DNA of 64,000 nt from Streptomyces clavifer. GTDB lineage: Bacteria; Actinomycetota; Actinomycetes; Streptomycetales; Streptomycetaceae. A program made the position numbers and the translations under genes. Of this stretch, positions 8,765 through 17,505 are shown in pieces (positions within the stretch are counted from its first letter, which is position 1; every line of letters starts with the position of its first letter). The notes under the pieces are model-generated. The model was not told where the DNA came from, searched no databases, and worked only from the letters and a program-made list of their open reading frames with translations. The DNA is taken from NCBI GenBank assembly GCA_014651175.1, contig BMWJ01000003.1, positions 496,001-560,000 on the forward strand. Reading direction: 5' to 3'.

Positions 8765-9751
8765 ATGCTGGAAACCTCCGCACGGCTGCTGCGACTGCTG
8801 TCCCTGCTCCAGTCCCCCCGCGCATGGCCCGGATCGGAACTGGCCGAGCGACTCGGCGTCAGCGGCCGGACCGTGCGCAACGACATCGAGCGGCTGCGTA
8901 CGCTCGGCTATCCGGTGGACGCCACACGCGGATCGGACGGCGGCTACCGGCTGGCGGCCGGAAGCGCCATGCCGCCGCTGCTCCTGGAGGACGACGAGGC
9001 GGTCGCGGTCACGATCGCCGTGCGCAATGTGGCACGGAGCTCCATGGCCGGCATGGAGGAGACCTCGCTCCAGGCTCTCGCCAAGCTGGAGCAGGTGCTG
9101 CCGGCCCGGCTTCGCCGACGCGTGCGGACACTGCAGCAGTACGCCGTGCCGGTGCCCGCCGACCGGCCCGCCCCCGCCGTGGACACCGGGCTGCTGATGA
9201 CCCTGACGGCGGCGTGCCGCGATCACGAGCGGCTGCGTCTCGACTACACCGACCACGCGGGGGCGGTCACGCGGCGGCTGGTGGAGCCCCAGCGCGTCGT
9301 CAACTGGGGGCGCCGCTGGTATCTGGTCGCCTGGGACGTCGACCGGGACGACTGGCGGACCTTCCGGACGGACCGGATCACCCCGCGCACCCCGGCGGGC
9401 CCACGCTTCGCCCCGCGCGAGGACCCGGAGGGCGACGCGGCGGCGTACGTCGCCGGCAAGGCGTCGGCCGCGGCCTGGCGGCACCGCGCCCGGGTGACGG
9501 TGCACGCCCCCGCGGACGCGGTGCTGGAGCGCGTCAATCCCGCGGTGGGCGCGGTGGAGGCCGTCGACGAGGGGACGTGCGTCCTGGTCACCGGGGCCGA
9601 CTCACTGGACGGCCTCGCCGTGCATCTGGGCATGCTCGGCTTCGACTTCACCGTGACCGAGCCGCCCGAACTCGTCGCGCACCTGCGGGAGCTGGCGGCC
9701 CGGTACGCCCGCGCGACGGATCAGAGCAGTCCGGCCGCGTCCAGCAGGTAG
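8765..9751 (+). CDS. YafY-type HTH/WYL transcriptional regulator
   Basis: This 328-residue regulator has an N-terminal winged helix-turn-helix (residues about 5-60, LAERLGVSGRTVRNDIERL) and a WYL domain from about residue 140, including the name-giving RRWYLVAWDVDRDDWRTFRTDRI. A C-terminal extension follows. WYL domains sense ligands, in some cases nucleotides or nucleic acid. The gene starts at ATG 8765, divergent from the hydrolase-like gene, so local control of that gene is the simplest guess. Its 3' end overlaps the convergent phosphatase-like gene by 31 bases. Confidence 0.9.
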   Translation: MLETSARLLRLLSLLQSPRAWPGSELAERLGVSGRTVRNDIERLRTLGYPVDATRGSDGGYRLAAGSAMPPLLLEDDEAVAVTIAVRNVARSSMAGMEETSLQALAKLEQVLPARLRRRVRTLQQYAVPVPADRPAPAVDTGLLMTLTAACRDHERLRLDYTDHAGAVTRRLVEPQRVVNWGRRWYLVAWDVDRDDWRTFRTDRITPRTPAGPRFAPREDPEGDAAAYVAGKASAAAWRHRARVTVHAPADAVLERVNPAVGAVEAVDEGTCVLVTGADSLDGLAVHLGMLGFDFTVTEPPELVAHLRELAARYARATDQSSPAASSR

Positions 9752-10500
9752 TCCGTCATCGGGTCGTAGAAGCGCGGGTCGGTGACGTGGTCGTCCAGCG
9801 GCACGGTGACCTGGAGGGTGCCCTCCGCCTCGGCCAGGAACAGCGCCGGGTCGTTGCAGTCCGCGTAGCCGATGGAGTCGAGCCCGCGCTGCCCGGCGCA
9901 CCCGGCCCACCCGTGGTCGGCCACGACGAGGTCGGGCTGCGGCCTGCCCTCGCGCTCCAGGCCGTCCAGGACGGCGGCCATCGGCACCGGGGAGTGCGTG
10001 TGCCAGAGGGTGGCCCCCCGCTCCAGCACGGCCACGTCGGCGAACTGGAAGACCATGCCCTCGTCCGCCATGAGGCCCCCGGGGATCCGGACGATCTCGC
10101 ATCCGGCCCTCCGCAGCGCGTCGGCCGTCTGCCGGTGCACGTCGAGCAGCCCGCCCGGGTGCCCGGTCGCGAACAGCACCCGTTCCCCGTCCGCCGCGGC
10201 CTTCCTGAGCCGGGCCGCCATCCGGTCCAGGGCGTCGACCGTCAGCTCCGGATCGATGGTGTCCTGCCCCTGCCGGTGCTCCGGGTCGTCGTTCACCCCG
10301 CACCTCTCGGCCATCACGGCGAGCACGTCCTGCTCGTCGCGCCACCGGTCGCCGAGCTCCAGCCCCAGCCAGTAGTGGCGGTCGCCGTTGGCGAGCTTGC
10401 GGTAGTGGGAGAGGTTGTTGTCGCGGGGAGTGGCGACGTCGCCCGCGATACGGGTGCGGACGAGGTGCTCGACGAGGGCGGCGCGGCTGGGTATCGGCAT
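9721..10500 (-). CDS. Phosphatase-like protein
   Basis: This is a 259-residue cytoplasmic protein beginning MPIPSRAALVEHLVRTRIAG. It resembles the actinobacterial 'Phosphatase' family (PF15698-like, from memory), with conserved segments FATGHPGGLLDVHR, WHTHSPVPM and LVVADHGWAG that supply several His and Asp residues suited to metal or phosphate chemistry. A longer frame exists, but ATG 10500 is preferred: a CACAAT -10 box lies just upstream, giving a leaderless start, and the extension is low-complexity. The substrate is unknown. It ends inside the convergent WYL regulator gene (31-base overlap). Confidence 0.7.
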   Translation of the reverse strand: MPIPSRAALVEHLVRTRIAGDVATPRDNNLSHYRKLANGDRHYWLGLELGDRWRDEQDVLAVMAERCGVNDDPEHRQGQDTIDPELTVDALDRMAARLRKAAADGERVLFATGHPGGLLDVHRQTADALRRAGCEIVRIPGGLMADEGMVFQFADVAVLERGATLWHTHSPVPMAAVLDGLEREGRPQPDLVVADHGWAGCAGQRGLDSIGYADCNDPALFLAEAEGTLQVTVPLDDHVTDPRFYDPMTDYLLDAAGLL

Positions 10501-10684
10501 GCACCCATTGTGCCGTGAGGGACGCGCAGTGTGCCGGTGGTCCGCCCGCCGGACAGCGCCGGGCCGCACCGGATCCTGCGCACCCCCGGTCGGCTCGACG
10601 AGAGCGGGGGGCGACACGGCAGGGGGCGACACCCCCGACGGCGGCGCCGGACGACCGGCCTCCGCGCCCGGACCCGCTCCCCGG

Positions 10685-11323
10685 CTACGACACCGCAGCG
10701 TCGAACGCCCCTCGGGCGAGCCGGTGCAGCAGGGCCGCCGTGGCCTCGCGGCCCGGGAGCGCTTCGGGGCGGGCGAGGTGCGGGGTGGAGTTGAGCAGGC
10801 CGAACACGGCGTGGACGGTGACCCTGGCCTCGTCCTCCGCCAGGGCCGGGTAACGGGCGCGGACGACCTCGACCCAGACCTCGACGTACTGCCGCTGGAG
10901 CTGGCGGACCCGCTTGCGGTCGGTGTCGCGCAGACGGTCCAGCTCGCGGTCGTGGAGGGTGATCAGGGGGCGGTCGTCCAGCGCGAAGTCGATGTGCCCC
11001 TCGATGAGGGCGTCCAGCAGGGCCTGGGGGGAGCTGCTCGGGGAATCGGCGTCCTCGGTGACGCGGAGCCGGCCGCCCGCGAGGAGCCGCTCACTGATGC
11101 CGACGAGCAGCTCGGCGAGCATCGCGTCCTTGCCGGGGAAGTGGCGGTAGAGACCGGGGCCGCTGATGCCGACCGCCGCCCCTATCTCGTCGACGCCCAC
11201 CCCGTGGAAGCCGCGCTCGGCGAAGAGGCGGGCGGCCTCCCGGAGGATCTGCTCGCGGCGGGTGGGAGCCGCGACACGGGAGACGGCACGGGCGGCGCTG
11301 CGGTCGGCGGCATGGGTGCTCAT
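10685..11323 (-). CDS. accR: AccR-like TetR family repressor
   Basis: This 212-residue regulator has an N-terminal TetR helix-turn-helix (residues about 22-70, with IGAAVGISGPGLYRHFPGKDAML) and a C-terminal ligand domain. It is divergent from the carboxylase/HMG-CoA lyase/acyl-CoA dehydrogenase operon. From memory, AccR of S. avermitilis represses the equivalent operon through a 16-base GTTAA-N6-TTAAC site and senses short-chain acyl-CoA. Two such sites lie in the 172-base gap here, which strongly supports orthology. It probably also represses itself. The start at 11323 gives MSTHAADRSAAR. Confidence 0.85.
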   Translation of the reverse strand: MSTHAADRSAARAVSRVAAPTRREQILREAARLFAERGFHGVGVDEIGAAVGISGPGLYRHFPGKDAMLAELLVGISERLLAGGRLRVTEDADSPSSSPQALLDALIEGHIDFALDDRPLITLHDRELDRLRDTDRKRVRQLQRQYVEVWVEVVRARYPALAEDEARVTVHAVFGLLNSTPHLARPEALPGREATAALLHRLARGAFDAAVS

Positions 11324-11346
11324 GAAGATTCATTCTAGACAGGCGC

Positions 11347-11362
11347 GTTAGCGCTCGTTAAC
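11347..11362. promoter_or_regulatory. AccR-type operator, copy 1
   Basis: GTTAGCGCTCGTTAAC is one mismatch away from the palindromic pattern GTTAA-N6-TTAAC. It lies 24 bases upstream of the repressor start and shares the CGCTC centre with copy 2. Confidence 0.75.
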
Positions 11363-11375
11363 CTGGACGCAATGT

Positions 11376-11391
11376 GTTAACGCTCATTAAC
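11376..11391. promoter_or_regulatory. AccR-type operator, copy 2
   Basis: GTTAACGCTCATTAAC matches GTTAA-N6-TTAAC exactly. It starts 29 bases from the start of copy 1, close to three helical turns, so two dimers could bind side by side and control both divergent transcripts. Confidence 0.8.
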
Positions 11392-11495
11392 GGCGTCTCC
11401 CGCGACGATGCCACAAGCGGAGCAGCGGGACGAAGCCCGCGCTCCGTCGCGGGGACACCGTGACTCATGCGGTACGGGCAAGGGGGCTCGACAGG

Positions 11496-13127
11496 ATGCA
11501 GCAGGCACCGGTCCTGGCGAGCGCGGCCGATCCCGCCTCGGAGGCCTGGCAGGCCAATGAGGCGGCGCATCACGCGCTCGCCGAGGAGCTGCGCACGCGG
11601 CTCGCCACGGCACGGCTCGGCGGGGGTGAGAAGGCCCGCGCCCGGCATGTGGCGCGCGGCAAGCTGCTGCCCCGGGAGCGGGTGGACACGCTGCTGGACC
11701 CGGGTTCGCCCTTCCTGGAGCTGGCGCCACTGGCCGCCGAGGGGCTGTACGGGGGCGCCGCCCCGGCTGCGGGGGTGATCGCCGGAATCGGGCGGGTCAG
11801 CGGCCGCGAGTGCGTGATCGTCGCCAATGACGCGACCGTCAAGGGCGGCACGTACTACCCGATGACGGTGAAGAAGCACCTGCGCGCCCAGGAGGTCGCG
11901 CTGGAGAACAGGCTGCCCTGCCTGTACCTGGTGGACTCCGGGGGCGCGTTCCTCCCGATGCAGGACGAGGTGTTCCCCGACCGGGACCACTTCGGGCGCA
12001 TCTTCTACAACCAGGCCCGGATGTCCGGGGCCGGCGTCCCGCAGATCGCCGCGGTGCTGGGTTCCTGCACGGCGGGCGGGGCGTACGTCCCCGCGATGAG
12101 CGACGAGGCGGTCATCGTCCGGAACCAGGGCACGATCTTCCTGGGCGGCCCGCCGCTGGTGAAGGCCGCCACCGGCGAGGTCGTCACCGCGGAGGAGCTC
12201 GGCGGCGGCGAGGTCCACTCCCGCACCTCCGGGGTCACCGACCACCTCGCCGAGGACGACGCGCACGCGCTGCGGATCGTCCGGAACATCGTGGCCACCC
12301 TGCCGCGGCGCGGGGCGCTCCCCTGGTCCGTGGAGCCGGCCGACGAGCCCGCGGTCGATCCCGCCGGGCTGTACGGGGCGGTGCCCGTCGATTCGCGGAC
12401 GCCGTACGACGTGCGCGAGGTCATCGCCCGGGTGGTGGACGGCTCGCGGTTCGCCGAGTTCAAGGCGGAGTACGGCCAGACGCTCATCACGGGCTTCGCC
12501 CGAATCCACGGGCACCCGGTCGGCATCGTCGCCAACAACGGGATCCTGTTCTCCGAGTCCGCCCAGAAGGGCGCCCACTTCATCGAGCTGTGCGATCAGC
12601 GCGGCATTCCGCTGGTGTTCCTGCAGAACATCTCCGGCTTCATGGTCGGCCGGGACTACGAGGCGGGCGGGATCGCCAAGCACGGCGCCAAGATGGTGAC
12701 GGCCGTGGCGTGCACCAGGGTGCCGAAGCTGACCGTCGTCGTCGGCGGCTCGTACGGCGCGGGCAACTACTCCATGTGCGGCCGGGCGTATTCGCCGCGC
12801 TTCCTGTGGATGTGGCCCAACGCCAAGATCTCCGTCATGGGTGGCGAGCAGGCCGCCTCCGTGCTGGCCACGGTGAAGCGGGACCAGATCGAGGGGCGCG
12901 GCGAGCAGTGGCCCGCCGAGGACGAGGAGGCCTTCAAGGATCCGGTCCGTGCACAGTACGAGCAGCAGGGCAACGCCTACTACGCCACCGCGCGGCTCTG
13001 GGACGACGGCGTGATCGACCCGATGGAGACCCGGAAGGTGCTGGGACTCGCCCTGACGGCCTGTGCCAACGCCCCGCTGCCCCAGAAGGATCCCAACGGC
13101 CCGGGCTTCGGCGTCTTCCGGATGTGA
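11496..13127 (+). CDS. Acyl-CoA carboxylase beta (carboxyltransferase) subunit
   Basis: This 543-residue carboxyltransferase subunit transfers CO2 from carboxybiotin to an acyl-CoA. It carries the crotonase-like fold with [35 protein letters not shown] and [18 protein letters not shown]. These features and the operon context fit 3-methylcrotonyl-CoA carboxylase of leucine breakdown; the AccR literature names the equivalent gene pccD1, so propionyl-CoA activity is also possible. An in-frame GTG at 11460 exists, but ATG 11496 has a better AAGGGGG upstream and matches the family start [13 protein letters not shown]. It is the first gene of the operon and is followed 13 bases later by the biotin subunit. 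Confidence 0.9.
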   Translation: MQQAPVLASAADPASEAWQANEAAHHALAEELRTRLATARLGGGEKARARHVARGKLLPRERVDTLLDPGSPFLELAPLAAEGLYGGAAPAAGVIAGIGRVSGRECVIVANDATVKGGTYYPMTVKKHLRAQEVALENRLPCLYLVDSGGAFLPMQDEVFPDRDHFGRIFYNQARMSGAGVPQIAAVLGSCTAGGAYVPAMSDEAVIVRNQGTIFLGGPPLVKAATGEVVTAEELGGGEVHSRTSGVTDHLAEDDAHALRIVRNIVATLPRRGALPWSVEPADEPAVDPAGLYGAVPVDSRTPYDVREVIARVVDGSRFAEFKAEYGQTLITGFARIHGHPVGIVANNGILFSESAQKGAHFIELCDQRGIPLVFLQNISGFMVGRDYEAGGIAKHGAKMVTAVACTRVPKLTVVVGGSYGAGNYSMCGRAYSPRFLWMWPNAKISVMGGEQAASVLATVKRDQIEGRGEQWPAEDEEAFKDPVRAQYEQQGNAYYATARLWDDGVIDPMETRKVLGLALTACANAPLPQKDPNGPGFGVFRM

Positions 13128-13140
13128 TGTGAGGACTTCC

Positions 13141-15189
13141 ATGTTCAGCACTGTTCTGGTCGCCAACCGAGGCGAGATCGCGGTCCGGGTCATCCGTACC
13201 CTGCGCGAGCTCGGCGTGCGGTCGGTCGCCGTCTTCAGCGACGCGGACGCGGACGCCCGGCATGTCCGGGAGGCCGACACCGCGGTACGGATCGGACCCG
13301 CGCCCGCCGCATCGAGTTATCTGTCCGTGGAGCGGCTCCTGGACGCGGCCCGCCGCACCGGGGCCGAGGCCGTCCACCCTGGATACGGCTTCCTCGCGGA
13401 GAACGCCCACTTCGCGCGGGCCTGCACGGACGCCGGGCTGACGTTCATCGGCCCGCCCGCCCCGGCGATCTCGCTGATGGGCGACAAGATCCGCGCCAAG
13501 GAGACGGTCGCGGCGGCCGGGGTCCCGGTCGTGCCCGGCTCCTCCGGCAGCGGGCTCACGGACGAGCAGCTGGCCGAGGCCGCCCGGGAGATCGGGATGC
13601 CGGTGCTGCTGAAGCCGTCGGCGGGCGGCGGCGGCAAGGGCATGCGGCTGGTCCGTGAGGCGGCGCTGCTCACGGACGAGATCGCGGCGGCCCGGCGCGA
13701 GGCGCGCGCCTCGTTCGGCGACGACACGCTCCTGGTGGAGCGGTGGATCGACCGGCCGCGCCACATCGAGATCCAGGTCCTGGCCGACGGACACGGCCGG
13801 GTGGTGCACCTCGGCGAGCGCGAGTGCTCGCTCCAGCGCCGCCACCAGAAGATCATCGAGGAGGCGCCCTCGGTCCTGCTCGACGAGAGCACCAGGGCGG
13901 CGATGGGTGAGGCGGCCGTCCAGGCGGCCCGGTCCTGCGGGTACGTGGGGGCGGGCACGGTGGAGTTCATCGTCCCGGGCAGCGACCCCGCCTCGTACTA
14001 CTTCATGGAGATGAACACCCGCCTCCAGGTCGAGCACCCGGTGACCGAGCTGGTCACCGGTCTCGATCTGGTGGAGTGGCAGCTGCGCGTCGCCGCCGGT
14101 GAGCGGCTCGCGCACACCCAGGCCGACATCACGCTCACCGGCCACGCGATCGAGGCCCGCATCTGCGCGGAGGACCCGGCGCGCGGCTTCCTGCCGTCCG
14201 GTGGCACCGTGCTGGCGCTGCACGAACCGCAGGGCGGCGGGGTGCGGACCGACTCAGGGCTCAGCGAGGGCGTTCCGGTCGGCAGCACGTACGACCCGAT
14301 GCTGTCCAAGGTGATCGCGTACGGTCCGGACCGGGCCACGGCGCTGCGCCGGCTGCGGGCGGCGCTGGCCGGCACGGAGGTGCTGGGCGTCCCGACGAAC
14401 GCCGGGTTCCTGCGACGGCTGCTGGCCCATCCCGCGGTGGTCGCGGGTGATCTGGACACCGGGCTGGTGGAGCGGGAGGCGGACGGCCTGGTGCCGGACG
14501 GGGTGCCGGAGGAGGTGTACGCGGCGGCGGCGCTGCTACGGGGGGCACCCGCGGGCAGGGCCCCGGGCTGGGCCGACCCGTTCGCCACGGCCGACGGCTG
14601 GCGGCTGGGCGGCACACCCGCCGAGACCTTCCACCACTTCCGCGTCCCGGGGCACGACCCGGTGCGGGTCGGCCTGCGCGCGGGTGCGCGGGACACGGCG
14701 GAGCTGACGTTCGGGCACGCCGGGGACCGGGACGAGCGGGCGGACACCTGCGGTCCGGTGCCCCCGCTGCCCGGCGCGCAGGCGTCCCGGCTGGTCGGGG
14801 TGCCCGCCCGCCGCGTCACCGTCGAGCTGGACGGCCTCACGCACACGTTCAGCCGTGCGGTCTCCCCGGAGGGGGTCTGGCTAGGCCGGGACGGGGACAC
14901 CTGGCACGTCCAGGACCACGACCCGGTGGCGGCCTCGCTCGGCAACGCGGGCCGGGCCGGGGCAGACACCCTGGCCGCGCCCATGCCGGGGACGGTCACG
15001 GTGGTGAAGGTGGCCGTCGGGGACGAGGTCGCGGCCGGGCAGAGCCTGCTGGTGGTGGAGGCGATGAAGATGGAGCACGTCATCTCCGCCCCGCACGCCG
15101 GCACGGTCACCGAGCTGGACGTCACCGCCGGCAGCACGGTCGCCATGGACCAGGTCCTGGCCGTGGTGGCCCCGAGGGAGGAAGCGTGA
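13141..15189 (+). CDS. Acyl-CoA carboxylase alpha subunit (biotin carboxylase + BCCP)
   Basis: This 682-residue protein carboxylates its own biotin with ATP and bicarbonate. In order it has a biotin carboxylase N-domain (FSTVLVANRGEIAVRVIRT), an ATP-grasp domain with KPSAGGGGKGMRLV and the active-site segment FMEMNTRLQVEHPVTE, a C-terminal carboxylase domain, a linker region, and a biotinyl domain ending with VVEAMKMEHV, in which Lys643 should carry biotin. It starts at ATG 13141 behind GAGG. The stop overlaps the HMG-CoA lyase start (GTGA), indicating translational coupling. With the preceding subunit it forms a methylcrotonyl/propionyl-type carboxylase. Confidence 0.93.
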   Translation: MFSTVLVANRGEIAVRVIRTLRELGVRSVAVFSDADADARHVREADTAVRIGPAPAASSYLSVERLLDAARRTGAEAVHPGYGFLAENAHFARACTDAGLTFIGPPAPAISLMGDKIRAKETVAAAGVPVVPGSSGSGLTDEQLAEAAREIGMPVLLKPSAGGGGKGMRLVREAALLTDEIAAARREARASFGDDTLLVERWIDRPRHIEIQVLADGHGRVVHLGERECSLQRRHQKIIEEAPSVLLDESTRAAMGEAAVQAARSCGYVGAGTVEFIVPGSDPASYYFMEMNTRLQVEHPVTELVTGLDLVEWQLRVAAGERLAHTQADITLTGHAIEARICAEDPARGFLPSGGTVLALHEPQGGGVRTDSGLSEGVPVGSTYDPMLSKVIAYGPDRATALRRLRAALAGTEVLGVPTNAGFLRRLLAHPAVVAGDLDTGLVEREADGLVPDGVPEEVYAAAALLRGAPAGRAPGWADPFATADGWRLGGTPAETFHHFRVPGHDPVRVGLRAGARDTAELTFGHAGDRDERADTCGPVPPLPGAQASRLVGVPARRVTVELDGLTHTFSRAVSPEGVWLGRDGDTWHVQDHDPVAASLGNAGRAGADTLAAPMPGTVTVVKVAVGDEVAAGQSLLVVEAMKMEHVISAPHAGTVTELDVTAGSTVAMDQVLAVVAPREEA

Positions 15190-16136
15190 CCGGCACCGGA
15201 CTGCCCATGACCGTGCCCGTGGCGGGGCTGCCCGCCCGGGTCCGCGTCCATGAGGTCGGGGCCCGCGACGGACTGCAGAACGAGAAGTCCGTCGTACCGA
15301 CGGAGGTGAAGGCGGAGTTCATCCGCCGGCTGGCCGTCGCCGGGCTCTCCACGATCGAGGCGACCAGCTTCGTCCACCCGAAGTGGGTGCCCCAGCTCGC
15401 CGACGCGGAGCAGCTGTTCCCGCTGCTGGGGGAGATCGCGGACATCGGGGACGTGGCGCTTCCCGTCCTCGTGCCGAACGAACGCGGTCTGGACCGGGCG
15501 CTGGCGCTCGGCGCCCGGTCGATCGCGGTGTTCGGGTCGGCGACCGAGACGTTCGCGGCCCGCAATCTCAACCGGACGGTGGACGAGTCGCTCGCCATGT
15601 TCGAGCCGGTCGTGGCCCGGGCCAGGGCGGCGGGCGTGCAGGTGCGCGGCTATCTGTCGATGTGCTTCGGCGACCCCTGGGAGGGCGCCGTACCGCTCGC
15701 CCAGGTCGTCCGGGTCGCGAGGGCCCTGAGGGACCTCGGCTGTGACGAGCTGTCCCTCGGGGACACGATCGGCGTCGCCACCCCGGGCCATGTGGTGGCG
15801 CTGCTCGCCGCGCTGAACGGGGCGGGGGTGCCCACCGACGCGATCGGGGTGCACTTCCACGACACGTACGGCCAGGCGCTCTCCAACACCCTGGCCGCGC
15901 TCCAGCAGGGGGTGACGACGGTGGACGCCTCGGCGGGCGGCCTCGGCGGCTGCCCGTACGCGAAGAGCGCGACCGGGAATCTCGCCACCGAGGACCTCGT
16001 GTGGATGCTCGACGGCCTCGGTGTCGAAACCGGGGTCGATCTCGGCGCACTCACCGCCACAAGCGTGTGGATGGCCGAACAACTGGGCCGACCGAGCCCG
16101 TCCCGTACCGTCCGTGCGCTGTCCCACAAGGAGTGA
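15186..16136 (+). CDS. hmgL: Hydroxymethylglutaryl-CoA lyase
   Basis: This 316-residue TIM-barrel lyase splits 3-hydroxy-3-methylglutaryl-CoA to acetyl-CoA and acetoacetate, the last step of leucine degradation. It shows the family opening VHEVGARDGLQNE, the metal-binding HFHDTYGQAL and the glycine-rich loop GGLGGCPYAKSATGN with the conserved Cys. GTG 15186 overlaps the previous stop by four bases. Its position after a biotin carboxylase and before an acyl-CoA dehydrogenase is the leucine-degradation layout. Confidence 0.93.
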   Translation: MTGTGLPMTVPVAGLPARVRVHEVGARDGLQNEKSVVPTEVKAEFIRRLAVAGLSTIEATSFVHPKWVPQLADAEQLFPLLGEIADIGDVALPVLVPNERGLDRALALGARSIAVFGSATETFAARNLNRTVDESLAMFEPVVARARAAGVQVRGYLSMCFGDPWEGAVPLAQVVRVARALRDLGCDELSLGDTIGVATPGHVVALLAALNGAGVPTDAIGVHFHDTYGQALSNTLAALQQGVTTVDASAGGLGGCPYAKSATGNLATEDLVWMLDGLGVETGVDLGALTATSVWMAEQLGRPSPSRTVRALSHKE

Positions 16137-16143
16137 AAGCACC

Positions 16144-17310
16144 ATGTCCCTTGACCACCGGCTGACCACCGAGCACGAGGAACTACGCCGTACCGTCGAG
16201 GAGTTCGCCCACGATGTGGTCGCCCCGAAGATCGGCGACTTCTACGAGCGGCACGAGTTCCCGTACGAGATCGTGCGGGAGATGGGCCGGATGGGCCTCT
16301 TCGGCCTGCCGTTCCCGGAGGAGTACGGCGGCATGGGCGGCGACTACCTCGCCCTCGGGATCGCCCTGGAGGAGCTGGCCCGGGTCGACTCCTCGGTGGC
16401 GATCACCCTGGAGGCCGGGGTCTCGCTGGGTGCCATGCCCGTCTACCGCTTCGGCACGGAGGAGCAGAAGCGGCGGTGGCTGCCGAAGCTCTGCGCGGGC
16501 GAGGCGCTCGGCGCGTTCGGGCTGACGGAGCCGGACGGCGGCTCGGACGCGGGCGGCACCCGGACGACGGCCGTGCTGGACGAGGCCACGGACGAATGGG
16601 TGATCAACGGTTCCAAGTGCTTCATCACCAACTCCGGTACGGACATCACCGAGCTGGTCACGGTCACGGCGGTCACCGGCCGCAAGGAGAACGGCGCCCC
16701 GCGCATCTCCTCGATCATCGTCCCGTCGGGCACCCCGGGCTTCACGGTCGCCGCCCCGTACTCCAAGGTCGGCTGGAACGCCTCGGACACCCGTGAGCTT
16801 GCCTTCTCCGACGTCCGCGTCCCGGCGGGGAACCTCCTGGGCGAGGAGGGCCGCGGGTACGCACAGTTCCTGCGGATCCTGGACGAGGGCCGGATCGCGA
16901 TCTCGGCGCTGTCGACGGGTCTGGCGCAGGGCTGTGTGGACGAGTCGGTGAAGTACGCGAACGAGCGGCACGCCTTCGGGAAGCCGATCGGGTCCAACCA
17001 GGCGATCCAGTTCAAGATCGCCGACATGGAGATGCGGGCGCACATGGCCCGGATCGGCTGGCGGGACGCGGCCTCGCGGCTGCTGGCGGGCGAGCCGTTC
17101 AAGAAGGAGGCGGCGATCGCGAAGCTGTACTCCTCGACGGTCGCGGTCGACAACGCCCGGGAGGCGACGCAGATCCACGGCGGCTACGGCTTCATGAACG
17201 AGTATCCGGTGGCCCGGATGTGGCGCGACTCCAAGATCCTGGAGATCGGTGAGGGCACGAGCGAGGTCCAGCGGATGCTGATCGCGCGGGAGCTGGGGAT
17301 GCGGGCCTGA
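16144..17310 (+). CDS. acdH: Short/branched-chain acyl-CoA dehydrogenase (AcdH-like)
   Basis: This 388-residue FAD enzyme is the last gene of the carboxylase operon. It has FGLTEPDGGSDAGGTRTTA in the middle domain, IHGGYGFMNEYPVARMWRD near FAD, and ILEIGEGTSEVQR, which carries the Glu at the MCAD-type base position. This differs from isovaleryl enzymes, where that residue is Ala or Gly. From memory, the S. coelicolor and S. avermitilis orthologue is AcdH, acting on isobutyryl- and other short branched acyl-CoAs (called fadE4 in AccR work). ATG 16144 follows AAGGAG with seven bases between the genes. Loss of the longer upstream frame is justified by the match of MSLDHRLTTEHEEL to the family start. 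Confidence 0.92.
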   Translation: MSLDHRLTTEHEELRRTVEEFAHDVVAPKIGDFYERHEFPYEIVREMGRMGLFGLPFPEEYGGMGGDYLALGIALEELARVDSSVAITLEAGVSLGAMPVYRFGTEEQKRRWLPKLCAGEALGAFGLTEPDGGSDAGGTRTTAVLDEATDEWVINGSKCFITNSGTDITELVTVTAVTGRKENGAPRISSIIVPSGTPGFTVAAPYSKVGWNASDTRELAFSDVRVPAGNLLGEEGRGYAQFLRILDEGRIAISALSTGLAQGCVDESVKYANERHAFGKPIGSNQAIQFKIADMEMRAHMARIGWRDAASRLLAGEPFKKEAAIAKLYSSTVAVDNAREATQIHGGYGFMNEYPVARMWRDSKILEIGEGTSEVQRMLIARELGMRA

Positions 17311-17376
17311 GCGTCCGCGGCGGGCTGTCGCAACCTCCGCGCCGCGTCCCGGAATCGGCAGTCCGGGCCGCTTCGG

Positions 17377-17409
17377 GGCCGCTCTCCCTCCGGTGAAGGG
17401 AGGGCGGCC
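17377..17409 (+). terminator. Hairpin terminator after the carboxylase operon
   Basis: A 13-bp stem (arms 17377-17389 and 17397-17409, one T-G wobble) with a seven-base loop lies 67 bases after the acdH stop and before the desE promoter. There is no T tract, as is usual in Streptomyces. Confidence 0.7.
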
Positions 17410-17435
17410 TTCAGCACCCCCGGGAACCGACTGTA

Positions 17436-17454
17436 TGAGGTTAGGCTAACCTAC
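17436..17454. promoter_or_regulatory. Iron box (DmdR1/IdeR operator) of desE
   Basis: TGAGGTTAGGCTAACCTAC keeps the core of the 19-base iron box TTAGGTTAGGCTAACCTAA with changes only near the ends. It lies 52 bases before the desE start. By family knowledge the iron-loaded DtxR-type repressor (DmdR1) binds here, so desE is made under iron shortage. Confidence 0.9.
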
Positions 17455-17505
17455 CTTTCGAATCGTCGGCGGCCAGCCATGACCCCGCAGGAAAGCAGAC
17501 AGCCC

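Noticed and set aside
7553-9505. 650-codon extended start for the hydrolase-like gene
   Set aside because: The extension is antisense to the WYL regulator and the family start lies at 8701 with a -10 box just before it.
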